From CAVYXK01 sp963708245 (GTDB taxonomy: Bacteria; Pseudomonadota; Alphaproteobacteria; Acetobacterales; Acetobacteraceae): DNA of 64,000 nt. The notes under the pieces were generated by a model that saw only the letters and a program-made list of their open reading frames with translations, was not told the origin of the DNA and made no database searches. Location of the stretch: assembly GCA_963708245.1 (NCBI GenBank), contig OY970201.1:6820001-6884000 (forward strand). Reading direction: 5' to 3'. Below, in pieces: positions 61,464-64,000 of this stretch (the stretch's first letter is position 1; the number at the start of each line of letters is the position of its first letter). Made by a program: the position numbers and the translations under genes.

Positions 61464-62581
61464 CGCTCGACCGTTCGCTCTGGCTGACGCCCGCGCTGGT
61501 GCTGGGCGGCGCGGTGCTGCTGGCGGTACTCAATCTTGCCACCGCGGCAGGCTCGCCGGTCCACGTGTCGGCTTACGTGGTGTCCCTGGCCGGCAAATAT
61601 CTTTGCTACGCGATGTTGGCGTTGGCGCTCGACCTGGTGTGGGGCTACGCGGGGATACTGAGCTTGGGTCACGCGGCGTTCTTCGCGCTCGGTGGCTACG
61701 CGATGGGCATGTACTTGATGCGCGAGATCGGCGCGCGCGGCGTGTACGGCAACGCGAAGCTGCCGGATTTCATGGTGTTCCTCGGATGGCAGCAACTGCC
61801 GTGGTACTGGACCGGCTTCGACTGGTTCGGCTTCGCGGCGCTGATGGTGGTGCTGGTGCCGGGGTTGCTGGCCTTTATCTTCGGCTGGCTCGCCTTCCGT
61901 TCGCGCGTCTCCGGCGTTTATCTGTCGATCATCACCCAGGCGCTGACCTACGCGCTGATGCTTGCCTTCTTCCGCAACGACATGGGGTTCGGCGGCAATA
62001 ACGGCATGACCGACTTCAAGGACCTGCTGGGGTTTCCGCTGGCCGCCGAATCGACGCGCGCCGGGCTGCTTGTGATCACCGCGGCCTTTCTCTGCGCGGC
62101 ATTCCTGCTCGCTCGCGCCGTGGCCGGCTCGCGCTTCGGCAAGGTACTCGTCGCGGTGCGCGATGCCGAGCAGCGCACGCGCTTTCTTGGCTATCGGCCG
62201 GAATCCTACAAGCTGCTGGTCTGGGTGCTGTCGGCGGTGATGGCCGGCATCGGCGGCGCGCTCTACGTCCCGCAGGTCGGCATTATCAACCCGTCGGAGT
62301 TCTCGCCGGCCGGTTCGATAGAGGCGGTGATCTGGGTCGCGGTCGGAGGGCGTGGCACGCTGGCCGGCGCGATCCTGGGCGCGGTGCTGGTGAACCTGGG
62401 CAAGACCTGGTTCACCAGCGCGCTTCCGGCGTTCTGGCTGTTCGCGCTGGGGGCGTTGTTCATCTTCGTGACGCTGTTCCTGTCGCGTGGACTGATGGGG
62501 CTGTTCGGCTGGCGCCGGCCCGCCGCGCTGCCCGAACCGGCCACACCTGCCGCGGCCGCAGCGCGCGAGGTGACGGGATGA
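61460..62581 (+). CDS. urtC: Urea ABC transporter permease
   Basis: The 373-residue LivM-like permease has about ten predicted membrane helices and UrtC features: WGYAGILSLGHAAFFALGGYAMGMYLM and VGGRGTLAGAILGAVLVN, plus the long urea-specific segment FGGNNGMTDFKDLLGF. It forms the channel with UrtB. The ATG overlaps the urtB stop, and its own stop overlaps the urtD start, so the set is tightly coupled. Confidence 0.95.
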   Translation: MTLDRSLWLTPALVLGGAVLLAVLNLATAAGSPVHVSAYVVSLAGKYLCYAMLALALDLVWGYAGILSLGHAAFFALGGYAMGMYLMREIGARGVYGNAKLPDFMVFLGWQQLPWYWTGFDWFGFAALMVVLVPGLLAFIFGWLAFRSRVSGVYLSIITQALTYALMLAFFRNDMGFGGNNGMTDFKDLLGFPLAAESTRAGLLVITAAFLCAAFLLARAVAGSRFGKVLVAVRDAEQRTRFLGYRPESYKLLVWVLSAVMAGIGGALYVPQVGIINPSEFSPAGSIEAVIWVAVGGRGTLAGAILGAVLVNLGKTWFTSALPAFWLFALGALFIFVTLFLSRGLMGLFGWRRPAALPEPATPAAAAAREVTG

Positions 62582-63327
62582 CCAGCACCACCACTTCGGT
62601 GCTCTATCTCGACGGCGTGACCGTCTCGTTCGACGGGTTCCGCGCGCTGAACAGCCTGTCGCTGGTGCTCGAGCCAGGCGAGATGCGCGCCGTGATCGGT
62701 CCAAACGGCGCCGGCAAGACCACCATGATGGACGTGATCACCGGCAAGACGCGCCCCGATTCCGGACGTGTCGTGTTCGGCGCCGACACTGACCTGACGC
62801 GGCTCGACGAGCCGGCCATCGCAGCGCTGGGGATCGGACGCAAGTTCCAGAAGCCGACCGTGTTCGAGCCGCTGTCCGTCTGGGACAATCTGCTGCTTGC
62901 ACTGGCCGGCGACCGCAGCCCGCGCTTCACTTTGCGCGCGCGCGAGACACCGGCCGAGCGGGCGCGGATCGAGGAGATACTGCGCATCACCCGCCTCACG
63001 CCCGAAAGGCAGCGTCGCGCCGCCGACCTGTCGCACGGGCAGAAGCAGTGGCTGGAGATCGGCATGTTGCTGGCTCAGGAGCCGCAGCTCCTGCTGGTTG
63101 ATGAGCCGGTCGCCGGGATGACGGACGCGGAGACCGAGCAGACCGCCGAACTGTTGCGCGAGATCAACCGCACCCGCAGCGTCGTCGTGGTGGAGCACGA
63201 CATGGCCTTCGTCCGCGCGCTGGACGTGAAGGTGACGGTGCTGCACGAAGGTTCCGTGCTGTCGGAGGGATCGATCGACCACGTCAGCAACGATCCTCGC
63301 GTGATCGAAGTCTATCTGGGGCGCTGA
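62578..63327 (+). CDS. urtD: Urea ABC transporter ATP-binding protein
   Basis: The 249-residue ABC ATPase has Walker A GPNGAGKTTMM, the signature ADLSHGQKQWLEIG and Walker B LLLVDEPVAGM, with the H-loop in VVVEHDMAF. It energises urea uptake with UrtE. The start overlaps the urtC stop, and the stop overlaps the urtE start by one base. Confidence 0.95.
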   Translation: MTSTTTSVLYLDGVTVSFDGFRALNSLSLVLEPGEMRAVIGPNGAGKTTMMDVITGKTRPDSGRVVFGADTDLTRLDEPAIAALGIGRKFQKPTVFEPLSVWDNLLLALAGDRSPRFTLRARETPAERARIEEILRITRLTPERQRRAADLSHGQKQWLEIGMLLAQEPQLLLVDEPVAGMTDAETEQTAELLREINRTRSVVVVEHDMAFVRALDVKVTVLHEGSVLSEGSIDHVSNDPRVIEVYLGR

Positions 63328-64000
63328 TGCTCGAAGTCGCTAATGTCGATCTGCACTACGGCGCCGCCATCGCACTTCGGCAGGTGTCGATCACCGCGGA
63401 AGCGGGCGCCGTCACCTGCCTGCTGGGCCGCAACGGCGTCGGCAAGACGAGTTTGCTTCGAGCGATCCTGGGGGTTCACCCGATCACTGCCGGCACGATT
63501 CGCTGGAACGGCGAAGATATCACCCACCTGCCGACCTATGAGCGCGCACGCCGCGGCATCGCCTGGGTGCCGCAGGGTCGCGACATCTTCCCACTGCTGA
63601 CCGTGCGCGAGAACCTGGAGACCGGCTTCGCCGTCCTGCCGCGCGGTCATCGCCGCATTTCCGACGACGTGTTCGAGCTGTTCCCCGTGCTGAAGACGAT
63701 GCTGCGCCGGCGCGGCGGCGATCTGTCGGGCGGCCAGCAACAACAGCTCGCGATCGCCCGCGCGCTGGTGATGCGGCCGCGCCTGTTGGTGCTGGACGAG
63801 CCGACCGAGGGGATCCAGCCCAGCATCATCAAGGACATCGGGCGTGTCATCGCGCTGTTGCGCCAGCGTGGCGACATCGCCATCCTGCTCGTCGAGCAGT
63901 ACTTTGATTTCGCCCGCGATCTCGCTCAGACCATCGCGGTGATGGATCGTGGCGATATCGTGCTGTCCGGCCGGCGGGACGCGCTTGACGAAGCGGATGT
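63327..64000 (+). CDS. urtE: Urea ABC transporter ATP-binding protein, cut by window end
   Basis: The first 224 codons are present: Walker A GRNGVGKTSLLRAI, signature GGDLSGGQQQQLAIARAL, Walker B LLVLDEPTEGIQPS and H-loop in LLVEQYFDF. UrtE is usually about 230-240 residues, so only a few codons lie outside. LivF-like; second ATPase of the urt transporter. Confidence 0.95.
   Translation, partial: MLEVANVDLHYGAAIALRQVSITAEAGAVTCLLGRNGVGKTSLLRAILGVHPITAGTIRWNGEDITHLPTYERARRGIAWVPQGRDIFPLLTVRENLETGFAVLPRGHRRISDDVFELFPVLKTMLRRRGGDLSGGQQQQLAIARALVMRPRLLVLDEPTEGIQPSIIKDIGRVIALLRQRGDIAILLVEQYFDFARDLAQTIAVMDRGDIVLSGRRDALDEAD

Overview
The window is GC-rich DNA from an alphaproteobacterium, most likely a member of the Acetobacteraceae/Rhodospirillales. 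That placement is an inference. It rests on the bolA - J-domain - cobS - cobT block, a glycine-rich surface protein with a C-terminal Hint domain, the aroQ-accB-accC operon, and sigma-54 promoters in front of amt and a urea ABC transporter operon. No rRNA, tRNA or CRISPR array was seen.

Left end (1-4492, minus strand): one large gene fills this part, but a complete IS3-family insertion sequence (2050-3529) splits it. Removing the IS and one copy of its 3-bp target duplication (CTG) restores one uninterrupted frame of at least 1003 codons that runs off the window. The reconstructed protein has a restriction-endonuclease-like N-terminus, a STAND-type NTPase core and a helical-repeat C-terminus. 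This is the architecture of Avs-type antiphage sensors, and it is the most interesting item here.

4.9-17.8 kb: two hypothetical genes, a metallo-beta-lactamase-fold hydrolase, aroQ-accB-accC, two tandem genes with FHA domains (one also a class III cyclase), a cytoplasmic HtrA-like protease, and a LysR regulator divergent from a DoxX-like gene and an NmrA-like oxidoreductase, with a tandem direct repeat between them.

17.8-21.7 kb is a decayed zone: a truncated oxidoreductase, probable IS ends, two 135-bp group II intron tails (domains V-VI) flanking an oxidoreductase gene, and a frameshifted MntA/HepT toxin-antitoxin pair.

21.7-33 kb: two divergent DJ-1/PfpI-domain genes, a SnoaL-like protein, the ammonium transporter Amt, a dihydroorotate-dehydrogenase-like enzyme divergent from a thiamine-diphosphate enzyme, and a roughly 1400-codon surface protein with a Hint domain, split by a frameshift.

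33-37.8 kb: bolA, a frameshifted J-domain gene, cobS and cobT (cobaltochelatase subunits), then a degraded group II intron.

37.8-58 kb: an orphan molybdopterin hydroxylase subunit with an oligopeptide-type binding protein, an AI-2E family transporter, a large winged-helix/STAND regulator followed by a remnant of a second one, zwf, a pentapeptide-repeat protein, an SDR, a hybrid histidine kinase, a PPOX-class flavoprotein, a six-heme secreted cytochrome and a large alpha/beta hydrolase.

58.3-64 kb: urtABCDE (urtE cut by the window end) behind a perfect sigma-54 promoter. With the sigma-54 site before amt, this suggests NtrC/RpoN control of urea and ammonium uptake.

Several otherwise conserved genes carry single-base frameshifts. 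Some may be assembly errors rather than real decay.
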